A stretch of DNA of 7,040 nucleotides from NCBI GenBank assembly GCA_020056155.1, contig JAGVII010000617.1, positions 1-7,040 of the forward strand, read 5' to 3'. This DNA comes from Afipia sp. GTDB taxonomy: Bacteria > Pseudomonadota > Alphaproteobacteria > Rhizobiales > Xanthobacteraceae. Each line of letters begins with the position of its first letter. Positions within the stretch are counted from its first letter, which is position 1. The notes below the pieces were generated by a model. The model saw nothing but the letters and a program-made list of their open reading frames with translations. It was not told the origin of the DNA and did no database searches. Below, piece by piece: positions 1-6,509 of the stretch. A program made the translations under genes and the position numbers.

Positions 1-5
1 ATTCA

Positions 6-803
6 GTGTCTCGAAATTTCATTTCCCGGATATTCGAACGGTCCCTTCGATCCGCGCGCGGCCTTGCCGTCGGGGCGATGGCATTCCCGATCGTCCTGGT
101 CACGCCCGCGATGTCACAAACGCTTGGATACGCTGGGAGTTCACAAGGGTCGTTCTGGTCGGATCAACAGGCTTTGCCATCGCCCCGCGTCACGGAAGAT
201 GACAGCGACAGCGCCACTGACCTTCCCGAGCGCCTGCAGCGCAGGGTCGTGTCCTACGACACGCGTGAAGCGCCCGGCACCATCGTGATCGATACCGGCA
301 ACACAACGCTGTATTACGTGCTCGGTCAGGGCCGCGCGATCCGCTACGGCGTCGGCGTCGGCCGCGAGGGCTTCACCTGGTCGGGCGTGCAGACCGTCTC
401 GCGCAAGGCGTCATGGCCCGACTGGCACCCGCCGGCGGAAATGATCGCGCGCCAGCCTTACCTGCCGCGGTTCGTCGCCGGCGGCCCGGGCAACCCGCTG
501 GGCGCGGCGGCGATGTACCTCGGCTCCACCGCCTATCGCATTCATGGCACCAACGATCCCTCGACGATCGGCAAGTTCGTCTCCAGCGGCTGCATCCGTC
601 TGACCAATGAGGACGTGCAGGATCTCGCCAGCCGCGTCTCCGTCGGCACCAGGGTTGTCGTGCTGCCGAAGAGCCGCCGGATCGAAGCCGATGCCTCAGT
701 GGAAAGAGCGGCACCGCGAGCGAGTGCACTCAAGCCGCTTCGCATAAGCTACTCAGGCGCGCCGCGCACGTCACAAAACGTCAAATTGTCCGGATTAAAT
801 TGA
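6..803 (+). CDS. L,D-transpeptidase, YkuD family, exported
   Basis: Periplasmic peptidoglycan enzyme of the ErfK/YbiS/YkuD family. Such enzymes form 3-3 cross-links or attach proteins to meso-diaminopimelate through an active-site cysteine. Of 265 residues, about 10-38 form an Arg-rich n-region plus hydrophobic stretch with a plausible signal cleavage near PAMSQ (35-39). The YkuD domain spans about 91-220. The catalytic signature is clear: His180-Gly181 (HGTN), then SSGCIRL with Ser194, Gly195, nucleophile Cys196 (codon 591-593) and Arg198. Residues 221-265 are a basic low-complexity tail. The GTG at 6 is the first start visible, but the frame is open to the window edge, so the true start may lie outside. 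The internal ATG at 78 would remove the basic n-region and is less likely. The gene lies 52 bases upstream of a second secreted protein on the same strand, possibly in one envelope-related transcript. Family is certain; the exact cross-linking reaction is not. Confidence 0.93.
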   Translation: MSRNFISRIFERSLRSARGLAVGAMAFPIVLVTPAMSQTLGYAGSSQGSFWSDQQALPSPRVTEDDSDSATDLPERLQRRVVSYDTREAPGTIVIDTGNTTLYYVLGQGRAIRYGVGVGREGFTWSGVQTVSRKASWPDWHPPAEMIARQPYLPRFVAGGPGNPLGAAAMYLGSTAYRIHGTNDPSTIGKFVSSGCIRLTNEDVQDLASRVSVGTRVVVLPKSRRIEADASVERAAPRASALKPLRISYSGAPRTSQNVKLSGLN

Positions 804-855
804 GTGAAAGTTTGAGCAGGCCATGTACCGGATGAACCAGGCTGAAGAGGGCATC

Positions 856-1521
856 ATGCGTCAGTTCAGGTTGTATCGCCGATCGATGGCGTCCGCCGTC
901 GCGATCGCGCTTGTTACGGTTGTGGCCGGTGCACCGGCTGCGCATGCCCGCGATTTCTTCTCCTCGTTCTTCGGCGGTATCATGAACGACAACGCGCACC
1001 CGAGCCCGCCGCCGTCGATGCCGTTCGTTTCCCCGTTCGGTGACGCCCAGCCGTCGCCGGGCAGGCGGGTGAACATCTATGGCGGCAGCTACGGCGGTTC
1101 GACGACCTACTGCGTGCGGACCTGCGACGGCCGTTACTTCCCCGTTGTCGCATCGGACGGGCAGACCAGGGCGGAAGCCTGCAAGAGCTTCTGCCCGGCC
1201 ACCGAGACCAAAATCTTTCGCGGCGGATCGATCGATCACGCATCGAGCGATACCGGAAAATCGTATTCGGCCCTTCCGAATGCGTTTCGCTACCGCAAGG
1301 AATTGATCGCGGGCTGCACCTGCAACGGTAAGAACCCGGCGGGTCTGGCCTCGGTGAGGATCGAAGACGATCCGACCCTGCGCAAGGGTGACATCGTCGC
1401 CGGCCAGGACGGTCTGATGATCGCGAGTAGCAGCCGGCGAAGCGCCGCGCTGAATTTCACGCCGGCGCCGAAATCGATCCGTGCGAAATTCGAACGGCTG
1501 CCGGTGGTCGCCTCACAGTAA
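856..1521 (+). CDS. Secreted cysteine-rich DUF2865 family protein
   Basis: Protein of unknown function, recognised as DUF2865, a family common in Rhizobiales. The chosen start (ATG 856, 221 residues) has GAAGAGG at 844-850, five bases upstream. An in-frame ATG at 823 would add 11 residues ahead of the signal peptide and is less likely, though GAGCAGG at 814-820 gives it a weak site. Residues 1-31 form a signal peptide with basic MRQFRLYRR, a hydrophobic core at 11-25 and an AHA cleavage motif before Arg32. After a Pro/Ser-rich linker (about 47-70) comes a Tyr/Gly-rich stretch and six cysteines in three close pairs: Cys86/90 (C-x3-C), Cys109/113 (C-x3-C) and Cys154/156 (C-x-C). An even number of cysteines in an exported protein suggests disulfides or metal binding. 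The C-terminal third (about 165-190, IEDDPTLRKGDIVAGQDGLM) is typical of the family. It follows the transpeptidase gene, so an envelope role is plausible but unproven. Confidence 0.88.
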   Translation: MRQFRLYRRSMASAVAIALVTVVAGAPAAHARDFFSSFFGGIMNDNAHPSPPPSMPFVSPFGDAQPSPGRRVNIYGGSYGGSTTYCVRTCDGRYFPVVASDGQTRAEACKSFCPATETKIFRGGSIDHASSDTGKSYSALPNAFRYRKELIAGCTCNGKNPAGLASVRIEDDPTLRKGDIVAGQDGLMIASSSRRSAALNFTPAPKSIRAKFERLPVVASQ

Positions 1522-1555
1522 AATTCAAGCTTGCAGTATCCGGGGCTGCGATCGC

Positions 1556-1573
1556 TGTTCCCGGACGGGAACA
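1556..1573. promoter_or_regulatory. Inverted repeat overlapping the EcfG -35 box
   Basis: TGTTCCCG (1556-1563) and CGGGAACA (1566-1573) are perfect reverse complements separated by GA. The right arm contains the GGAAC -35 element at 1568-1572. It could be an operator at the promoter, or a stem-loop ending the DUF2865 transcript. There is no T-tract after it on either strand, so it is not a classical intrinsic terminator. Confidence 0.5.
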
Positions 1574-1593
1574 AAATCCCAAGATGAATCGTT
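1568..1593 (+). promoter_or_regulatory. EcfG (general stress sigma factor) promoter of the 53-residue membrane protein
   Basis: GGAAC at 1568-1572 and CGTT at 1590-1593 are separated by 17 bases. This matches the published alphaproteobacterial general-stress consensus GGAAC-N16/17-CGTT in both boxes and in spacing. Transcription would begin near 1599-1601, giving a leader of about 55 bases before the ATG at 1655. A housekeeping-like TTGACA overlaps at 1592-1597, but I see no matching -10 at a suitable distance. Confidence 0.72.
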
Positions 1594-1599
1594 GACATA

Positions 1600-1627
1600 C
1601 AGAATGCGAGACCGGTTTCGCATTCTG
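1600..1627. promoter_or_regulatory. 28-bp near-perfect palindrome at the predicted 5' end of the small-protein mRNA
   Basis: CAGAATGCGA (1600-1609) pairs with TCGCATTCTG (1618-1627). The intervening bases contain the palindrome ACCGGT (1611-1616), so the whole 28 bp is symmetric except for one G/T position (1610/1617). It begins at about the predicted EcfG transcription start and ends 17 bases before the GGGGA ribosome-binding site. In RNA it would be a 5'-terminal stem-loop; in DNA it could be a binding site for a dimeric regulator. Confidence 0.6.
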
Positions 1628-1654
1628 CCGCATTGGCGTTTTACGGGGATTATC

Positions 1655-1816
1655 ATGTCTTTGCTTATCAGTATCCTGATCACGTTCCTTGTCGTTATTC
1701 TTGTGCTTTATCTCGTCAACCTGCTTCCGATCGACGGCCGCGCCAAGCAGATCGTCCGCGCCATCGTCATTATCATCGGCATTATCTCGATCCTGAAATA
1801 TCTCGCGGTGTTCTAG
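1655..1816 (+). CDS. Small two-helix membrane protein, Thivi_2564-like
   Basis: A 53-residue hydrophobic protein. GGGGA at 1645-1649 sits five bases before the ATG at 1655 and decides the start; the same frame is open further upstream, but that would overlap the end of the DUF2865 gene and lacks such a site. Residues 3-24 form one membrane helix and about 36-52 a second. They are joined by a short loop, PIDGRAKQIVRA, with conserved-looking Pro25, Asp27-Gly28 and basic residues. The pattern (helix, LV-N-LLP-DGR-K-IV-A, helix) resembles what I know as the Thivi_2564 family of small bacterial membrane proteins, which has no assigned function; this naming is from memory. The gene is preceded by a consensus EcfG promoter, so it is probably induced by general stress. 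It converges with csbD, which has the same type of promoter. Confidence 0.82.
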   Translation: MSLLISILITFLVVILVLYLVNLLPIDGRAKQIVRAIVIIIGIISILKYLAVF

Positions 1817-1827
1817 CGCATGAGGTT

Positions 1828-1941
1828 GTCATTGCGAGGAGCGTTTGCGACGAAGCAATCCAGTCTTCATTGCTAAGGCTGGATTGCTTCGCGGAGCCTG
1901 TCATCGGACCGGCGAAGCCGGACCCGTTGGCCCGCAATGAC
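1828..1941. repeat. Composite dispersed palindromic repeat (REP/MITE-like)
   Basis: Outer arms GTCATTGCG (1828-1836) and CGCAATGAC (1933-1941) enclose an inner 13-bp perfect hairpin: CGAAGCAATCCAG (1851-1863) pairs with CTGGATTGCTTCG (1879-1891). A third small hairpin, CCGGC-GAA-GCCGG, lies at 1909-1921. The wording (GTCATTGCGAGGAGCG, then GAAGCAATCCAG, then GAGCCTGTCATCGG, then GACCCGTTGG) matches a repeat I know as abundant between genes in Bradyrhizobium and Rhodopseudomonas genomes. It has no coding capacity and sits between two convergent genes. Confidence 0.8.
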
Positions 1942-1962
1942 GCAGAAGCACCGCGTGAAAAC

Positions 1963-1990
1963 AAAAAGCCCCGGCATTGCCGGGGCTTTT
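1963..1990. terminator. Bidirectional intrinsic terminator between convergent genes
   Basis: GCCCCGGC (1968-1975) and GCCGGGGC (1979-1986) form a perfect 8-bp stem with an ATT loop. On the - strand the stem is followed by TTTTTGTTTT, so it is a strong terminator for csbD, whose stop codon lies about 24 bases before the stem. On the + strand it is followed by TTTT (1987-1990), so it can also end the small membrane-protein transcript. Confidence 0.9.
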
Positions 1991-2009
1991 CGCTGATTGT
2001 TCGTGGCGA

Positions 2010-2210
2010 CTACTTCAGCGTTCCGAACCAATCGTCAACATCCTTGCTGACCTGGTCCTTGGCATAGCCGTAGCGCTGCTGGAGCTTGCCTTCGAGCTGT
2101 TCGCGGCGGCCTTCGATGACATCGAGATCGTCATCGGTGAGCTTGCCCCATTTTTCCTTCGCAGCGCCCTTGAACTGCTTCCAGTTTCCTTCAACGCGGT
2201 TCCAATCCAT
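2010..2210 (-). CDS. csbD: CsbD family stress-response protein
   Basis: A 66-residue soluble, highly charged protein covering the whole CsbD domain. The opening MDWNRVEGNWKQFKG, then KEKWGKLTDDDLD, EQLEGKLQQRYGYAKDQ and a terminal DVDDWF are family hallmarks. CsbD proteins accumulate under general stress (sigma-B in Bacillus, EcfG-type control in rhizobia), but their molecular role is unknown. The start is placed at the ATG ending at 2210: GGAGG (2221-2217) then sits six bases upstream. The ATG two codons earlier (2216-2214) directly abuts GGAGG and cannot be used well. A consensus EcfG promoter lies 30 bases upstream and a strong terminator 24 bases downstream, so this is probably a monocistronic stress gene, separate from the chemoreceptor gene upstream on the same strand. 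Confidence 0.95.
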   Translation of the reverse strand: MDWNRVEGNWKQFKGAAKEKWGKLTDDDLDVIEGRREQLEGKLQQRYGYAKDQVSKDVDDWFGTLK

Positions 2211-2239
2211 CGTCATCCTCCAGTGTTGGAATGATCGAT

Positions 2240-2264
2240 AACGATGCGATGGCGTGAACGTTCC
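2240..2264 (-). promoter_or_regulatory. EcfG (general stress sigma factor) promoter of csbD
   Basis: Read on the - strand, GGAAC (2264-2260) and CGTT (2243-2240) are separated by 16 bases, an exact match to the alphaproteobacterial EcfG consensus. The predicted transcription start is around 2232-2234, leaving a short leader of about 22 bases that includes GGAGG (2221-2217). The -35 box lies only four bases beyond the stop codon of the chemoreceptor gene (2271-2269). Confidence 0.82.
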
Positions 2265-2268
2265 CGCG

Positions 2269-3939
2269 TTATGCAGCCTTCACACTGCCGAGAAACACGC
2301 GAACCTCGCTGCGCAACTCGTCGGACTGTTGCGACAATCTGCCGGCTGCGCCCAGCACCTTCTCGGCAGCGGAGCCAGTATCGGTCGCGGCCTGCCGCAC
2401 GCCGCCGATGTTGGCGGTGACTTCCGCCGTGCCGGCGGAGGCGAGCTGCACGTTCTGCGCGATTTCCTTGGTTGCGACCGACTGTTCCTCCACGGCAGCG
2501 GCGATGGCGGCGGAGATCTTGCTGATGTCGTCGATCGTCGTTCCGATGCCTTGCACGGCAGTGACCGCGTCGCGCGTGGCGATCTGAATCTGGTTCACCA
2601 GCGCGGCGATCTCCTCCGTGGCCTTGGCGGTCTGGGTGGCGAGGCTCTTTACTTCCGTTGCGACCACGGCAAACCCGCGCCCGGCATCACCGGCCCGGGC
2701 GGCTTCGATGGTGGCATTGAGAGCGAGCAGGTTGGTCTGCGATGCAATCGTTTGAATCAGCGTCACCACTTCGCCGATCTTCTGGGCGCCTTCGGCGAGC
2801 GCCTGGACGGTCTGGTCGGTGCGCTGGGCGTCGGCCACCGCGCTGTTGGCGATGGTCGCAGATTGCGTCACCTGGCGGCTGATTTCTCCAATCGACGACG
2901 AAAGCTCTTCCGCCGCTGCGGCCACAGACTCGACGTTGAGCGATGCCGTTTCGGCGGCGGAGGCCACGGCGGTCGATTGCTGGTTGGTTTCCTCGGCGGT
3001 CGCCGACATCGATTGCGCGGTCATCTGCATGTCGTTCGATGCCGTCGACAGAAGCTGAACGAGATCGCCGACCTTCGTCTCGAACTCCAGGGTCAGCCGC
3101 TCCATCTGCGCGGCGCGCCGTTCCTTGGCGGAGCGCTCGTTGCGCTGTTCGGCTTCCAGCCGTTCGCGCTCGATGCCGTTTTGCTTGAAGATCTGCACCG
3201 CGCGCGCCATGTCGCCGATCTCGTCCTGCCGGTCGATGTTCGGCACTTCGGCGGCGTAATCCTGTTCGGCGAGGCGGGTCACGACGGCGCCAAGCTGCGT
3301 CAGCGGGGTGACCACGCGGCGGTTGAAGATGAAATAGAGGATCGAGATGAAGGTGAGGGCGGACAGGATGGTCATCACCGCAGCGATGTTACCCATCCAG
3401 CGCGCGCGGGACTGGGCGCTTTCCGCTTCCAGCCGGGCACGGGTGTTCATCTGACTCTGGAATTCGTCGAGCGGCTGCACGATCACGGCCTTGTTGCGAT
3501 CGTAGTTCGCATCGAACATCAGCTTGCGCGCCTGCTCGAGGTCGCCCTTCTGCACGGCAGCCATGGCCGCCTCCTCGATCTTGATGAGGGCGTCCGAATT
3601 GGCCTTGGCCTTTTCGATCAGGTCCAGTTCCGCCTTCGGCGCGCCGAGCTGGGTGAGGCGCTGAACAACCCGGTCGCGGGTCTTGGTCTCGTTCACTTCG
3701 CGCCAATAGGCGTCATGGTGCTTCTTCTCGCCGAAGATGGTGTACCGGCGCGCTTCGTTGGTCAGCAGGTCGGAGCCGGCGGCAAGATCGGCGCCCAACT
3801 GCTTGAATTCGGCCTGCCGCGCGACTGCCCGCCGTTCGGATTCTATGCTGGCATCGGCAATCCAGAGGCTGGCGCCGGTGATTGCGGCCAGTCCGATGGC
3901 GACCATAGAGGACAGCTTCGTGGCAAGCGATGCACGCAT
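2269..3939 (-). CDS. Methyl-accepting chemotaxis protein (transmembrane chemoreceptor)
   Basis: Inner-membrane chemoreceptor that would control CheA/CheW signalling to the flagellar motor; the ligand is unknown. The chosen start (ATG 3939-3937, 556 residues) has AAGGA about ten bases upstream in a purine-rich run. An in-frame ATG at 3969 has no such site and would put an acidic stretch before the first helix. Order: membrane helix at about 12-29; helical periplasmic sensor of four-helix-bundle type at about 30-180, with repeated charged segments; second membrane helix at about 181-205; HAMP at about 206-254; then the cytoplasmic coiled coil. The kinase-control hairpin tip is canonical: [17 protein letters not shown] at about 401-417, then GRGFAVVA. 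There is no NWETF-like CheR/CheB-docking pentapeptide; the end is VFLGSVKAA. No chemotaxis partner genes are nearby, so it is an orphan receptor. No terminator is evident before csbD. Confidence 0.95.
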   Translation of the reverse strand: MRASLATKLSSMVAIGLAAITGASLWIADASIESERRAVARQAEFKQLGADLAAGSDLLTNEARRYTIFGEKKHHDAYWREVNETKTRDRVVQRLTQLGAPKAELDLIEKAKANSDALIKIEEAAMAAVQKGDLEQARKLMFDANYDRNKAVIVQPLDEFQSQMNTRARLEAESAQSRARWMGNIAAVMTILSALTFISILYFIFNRRVVTPLTQLGAVVTRLAEQDYAAEVPNIDRQDEIGDMARAVQIFKQNGIERERLEAEQRNERSAKERRAAQMERLTLEFETKVGDLVQLLSTASNDMQMTAQSMSATAEETNQQSTAVASAAETASLNVESVAAAAEELSSSIGEISRQVTQSATIANSAVADAQRTDQTVQALAEGAQKIGEVVTLIQTIASQTNLLALNATIEAARAGDAGRGFAVVATEVKSLATQTAKATEEIAALVNQIQIATRDAVTAVQGIGTTIDDISKISAAIAAAVEEQSVATKEIAQNVQLASAGTAEVTANIGGVRQAATDTGSAAEKVLGAAGRLSQQSDELRSEVRVFLGSVKAA

Positions 3940-4042
3940 CGATTCTTCTTCCTTGTGTGAACCCTGCATTCGCGCAGGAAGAGCGGGATGATCTTCGTTG
4001 GTCAGCGGGAGCTGCCACCGAATCGATCATTCACGACGCGTT

Positions 4043-4058
4043 GTTAAGATGGCGTAAA
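4043..4058 (-). promoter_or_regulatory. Possible CtrA box upstream of the chemoreceptor gene
   Basis: On the - strand the segment reads TTTA, seven bases, then TTAAC. The alphaproteobacterial CtrA consensus is TTAA-N7-TTAAC, so one base differs in the first half. It lies about 105 bases before the chemoreceptor start, and chemotaxis genes are frequent CtrA targets. An adjacent 10-bp palindrome, AAAACGTTTT (4063-4072), is also unexplained. This is suggestive only; such AT-rich matches can occur by chance. Confidence 0.3.
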
Positions 4059-4091
4059 CCGTAAAACGTTTTGGCATTTGCGGCGGCGCTC

Positions 4092-4120
4092 AAACAAAAA
4101 CCCCGGCGCGAGGCCGGGGC
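4092..4120 (-). terminator. Intrinsic terminator of glcB
   Basis: CCCCGGC (4101-4107) and GCCGGGG (4113-4119) form a 7-bp GC stem with a five-base loop. On the - strand it is followed by TTTTTGTTT (4100-4092), a classical T-tract. It begins about 33 bases after the glcB stop codon and separates glcB from the chemoreceptor gene, which must therefore have its own promoter between 3940 and about 4100. Confidence 0.9.
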
Positions 4121-4152
4121 TTTCTCGTCATTGTCATGAATGTGTCGTGGTG

Positions 4153-6315
4153 TCAGCCCGCAAGCTTCGCTTCCTTGCGGCGCGCGTGCAGGATGAACTC
4201 GGTGTAGCCGTTCGGCTGCTCGCGGCCCTTGAAGATCAGGTCGCAGGCGGCCTGGAACGCCACGCCGTCGAACTTCGGCGCCATCGGCTTGTAGAGCGCA
4301 TCGCCTGCGTTCTGCTTGTCGACGATTGCCGCCATGCGCTTTAAGGATTCCATCACCTGATCCCTGGTGACGACGCCCTGATGCAGCCAGTTGGCGAGGT
4401 GCTGCGCCGAGATGCGCAGCGTGGCACGGTCTTCCATCAGGCCGACATCGTGAATGTCCGGCACCTTGGAGCAGCCGACGCCCTGATCGATCCAGCGCAC
4501 CACATAGCCGAGGATGCCCTGGCAATTGTTGTCGATCTCCTGCTTCACATCGTCGGGCGCCCAGTTCGATTGCGACACCGGAATGGTGAGAATGTCCGAG
4601 AGCTTCGCCTTCGGGCGGCTCTTCAGTTCCTTCTGCCGCGCGCCGACATCGACCTGATGATAGTGCAGGGCGTGCAGGGTCGCGGCGGTGGGCGATGGCA
4701 CCCACGCGGTAGACGCACCGGCCTGCGGATGCGCGATCTTCTGCGCCAGCATGTCGGCCATCTTGTCGGGAGCGGCCCACATGCCCTTGCCGACCTGCGC
4801 GTGACCCGGCAGGCCGTTGGCCAGACCGATATCGACGTTCCAGTCCTCATAGGCCTTGATCCAGGGCTGCGCCTTCATGTCGTTCTTGCGGATCATCGGG
4901 CCCGCTTCCATCGACGTATGGATTTCGTCGCCGGTGCGGTCCAAAAATCCCGTGTTGATGAAGCAGATGCGCTGCGCGGCATTCTGGATGCAGGCCTGAA
5001 GGTTCACCGTGGTGCGGCGTTCCTCGTCCATGATGCCGACCTTCATGGTGTTGGGAGCGATCGACAACATCTTCTCGACACGGCCGAACAATTCGACCGT
5101 GAGTGCGACCTCATCCGGGCCGTGCATCTTCGGCTTGACGATATAGACCGAACCCTTGCGGCTGTTCTTGAGCCTGGTCTTGCCCTTCAGGTCGTGAAGC
5201 GCGAGCAGGCCGGTCACGGCGGCATCGAGAATGCCTTCCGGAATTTCCTCACTCGAGCTGTCGAGCACGGCGTCGGTGTACATGTGATGGCCGACGTTGC
5301 GGACCAGCATCATGCTGCGGCCGTGAAGGGTCACCGTGCCCTTGCCGTTCGCCGCCGTGTAGGTGCGGTCGGCGTTGAGCGCGCGGGTCAGCGTCTTGCC
5401 GCCCTTCTCGAAGTCAGCCGACAGCGTGCCGTTCATCAGGCCGAGCACGTTGCGATAGACCAGAACCTTGTCGTCGGCATCGACGGCGGCAACCGAGTCT
5501 TCCATGTCGAGAATGGTCGAGACGGCGGATTCCAGGATCATGTCGGCGACGCCGGCCGGATCGTCCTTGCCGATGGTGTTGCTGCGGTCGATCTGCACGT
5601 CGATGTGCATGCCGTTGTTGACCAGCAGGATCGAGGTCGGCGATGCCGCGTCACCCTGATAGCCGACGAGCTGGGCCTTGTTCTTCAGGGCGGTGGCGTT
5701 GCCGCTCTTGAGCTTGGCGGCAAGTTGGCCATGCTCGATGTGATAGGCGGTGACGTCGCTGTGGTTGCCGGTGGCCAGCGGCACGGCGGAATCGAGGAAC
5801 GCCTTGGCCTTGGCGATTACCTTGTCGCCGCGCGCCTTGTTGTAACCCTTGCCGCCCTCGGACGGATCGTGCGGGATTGCGTCGGTGCCATAGAACGCAT
5901 CGTAGAGGCTGCCCCAGCGTGCATTGGCGGCGTTGAGCGCGTAGCGCGCATTGGTCAGCGGCACCACGAGCTGCGGCCCGAACATGCTGGCGAGTTCTTC
6001 ATCGACATTCGCGGTCTGCACATCCTTGGCGGGAGGCTCCGGCAGCAGGTAGCCGATCTGCTTCAGGAACGCGGTGTAGGCATCCATGTCGAACGCCTTA
6101 CCCTTGTTCGCCTTGTGCCAGTCGTCGATCTTGGCCTGCAGCGCGTCGCGGGTGGCGAGCAGCTCGCGCGTCCGCGGGGCCAGATCCTTGACGATCCCGG
6201 CGAGACCCGCCCAGAAGGCGTCGGGCGCAATGCCGGTGCCGGCGGTCGCTTCCTTGGCAATAAAGTCGAACAGAACAGGCGCGATCTTCAAACCGCTGGC
6301 GTCGATACGTTTCAT
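4153..6315 (-). CDS. glcB: Malate synthase G
   Basis: Cytosolic enzyme condensing glyoxylate with acetyl-CoA to malate and CoA, the second step of the glyoxylate bypass and of glycolate use. At 720 residues it has the full length of the monomeric G isoform. Catalytic motifs are intact by comparison with E. coli GlcB: Arg339 in LVRNVGHH, the Mg2+ ligands Glu431 (MDEERRT) and Asp459 ([11 protein letters not shown]), the general base Asp629 in LMEDRATLR, and the conserved Cys615 in [19 protein letters not shown] (466-474) is also typical. The ATG at 6315 has AGGA (6325-6322) six bases upstream. It is a stand-alone gene: a terminator follows, a dispersed repeat lies upstream, and neither isocitrate lyase nor glycolate oxidase genes are in the window. 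I could not identify its promoter or an operator with confidence. Confidence 0.98.
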   Translation of the reverse strand: MKRIDASGLKIAPVLFDFIAKEATAGTGIAPDAFWAGLAGIVKDLAPRTRELLATRDALQAKIDDWHKANKGKAFDMDAYTAFLKQIGYLLPEPPAKDVQTANVDEELASMFGPQLVVPLTNARYALNAANARWGSLYDAFYGTDAIPHDPSEGGKGYNKARGDKVIAKAKAFLDSAVPLATGNHSDVTAYHIEHGQLAAKLKSGNATALKNKAQLVGYQGDAASPTSILLVNNGMHIDVQIDRSNTIGKDDPAGVADMILESAVSTILDMEDSVAAVDADDKVLVYRNVLGLMNGTLSADFEKGGKTLTRALNADRTYTAANGKGTVTLHGRSMMLVRNVGHHMYTDAVLDSSSEEIPEGILDAAVTGLLALHDLKGKTRLKNSRKGSVYIVKPKMHGPDEVALTVELFGRVEKMLSIAPNTMKVGIMDEERRTTVNLQACIQNAAQRICFINTGFLDRTGDEIHTSMEAGPMIRKNDMKAQPWIKAYEDWNVDIGLANGLPGHAQVGKGMWAAPDKMADMLAQKIAHPQAGASTAWVPSPTAATLHALHYHQVDVGARQKELKSRPKAKLSDILTIPVSQSNWAPDDVKQEIDNNCQGILGYVVRWIDQGVGCSKVPDIHDVGLMEDRATLRISAQHLANWLHQGVVTRDQVMESLKRMAAIVDKQNAGDALYKPMAPKFDGVAFQAACDLIFKGREQPNGYTEFILHARRKEAKLAG

Positions 6316-6337
6316 GATAAATCCTACGGAAAACGGC

Positions 6338-6353
6338 GAAACGGCGCCGCTTC
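6338..6353. repeat. Short imperfect palindrome in the glcB leader
   Basis: GAAACGGC is followed directly by GCCGCTTC, symmetric about 6345/6346 except for one A/C position. It lies 23 bases upstream of the glcB start codon and just beyond its ribosome-binding site, so it could be a leader hairpin or protein-binding site. In GC-rich DNA it may also be chance. Confidence 0.3.
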
Positions 6354-6509
6354 AAGGCTTCAGGATGAGGTGAGTTTGCCGCTCGATACGGCACGGTGAG
6401 AAGGTTTTAGCGCCAAAGCCGGGCAAAAGAGAAGTCCCTTTCCCGGTCCGAAAGGCGAATACCACCATCCCGCCGGGCGTGGCTTCGGCGCGACTGGATT
6501 CTTCCGCTC

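Noticed and set aside
1557..1572. LexA-type SOS box based on GTTC/GAAC halves
   Set aside because: Alphaproteobacterial LexA recognises direct repeats GTTC-N7-GTTC. Here the halves are inverted and at the wrong spacing.
1592..1626. Housekeeping promoter with TTGACA at 1592-1597
   Set aside because: No acceptable -10 box is found 16-18 bases downstream; the region there is the palindrome. The hexamer overlaps the better-supported EcfG -10 (CGTT, 1590-1593).
1828..1990. CRISPR array or integron-like site
   Set aside because: There are no regularly spaced direct repeats. The structure is nested inverted repeats plus a terminator.
1782..2067. Small open frames running through the 1817-2009 intergenic region on both strands
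   Set aside because: They consist of palindromic repeat, terminator and parts of neighbouring genes in other frames, with no ribosome-binding site or recognisable protein.
2254..3960. Long + strand open frame of about 568 codons opposite the chemoreceptor gene
   Set aside because: It is antisense to a protein with unmistakable chemoreceptor domains. Its product is rich in Gly/His/Arg/Leu with no recognisable domain, as expected from the complement of GC-rich coding DNA, and it has no credible ribosome-binding site.
4381..6399. Long + strand open frame of about 672 codons opposite glcB
   Set aside because: Antisense shadow of malate synthase G. The composition is arginine/valine/histidine-rich without domain features, and the frame is open only because stop codons are rare on the complement of GC-rich genes.
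6316..6509. Promoter or riboswitch for glcB
   Set aside because: No convincing -35/-10 pair and no EcfG match. Only a short imperfect palindrome (6338-6353) and generic GC-rich sequence are visible, so nothing specific can be supported.
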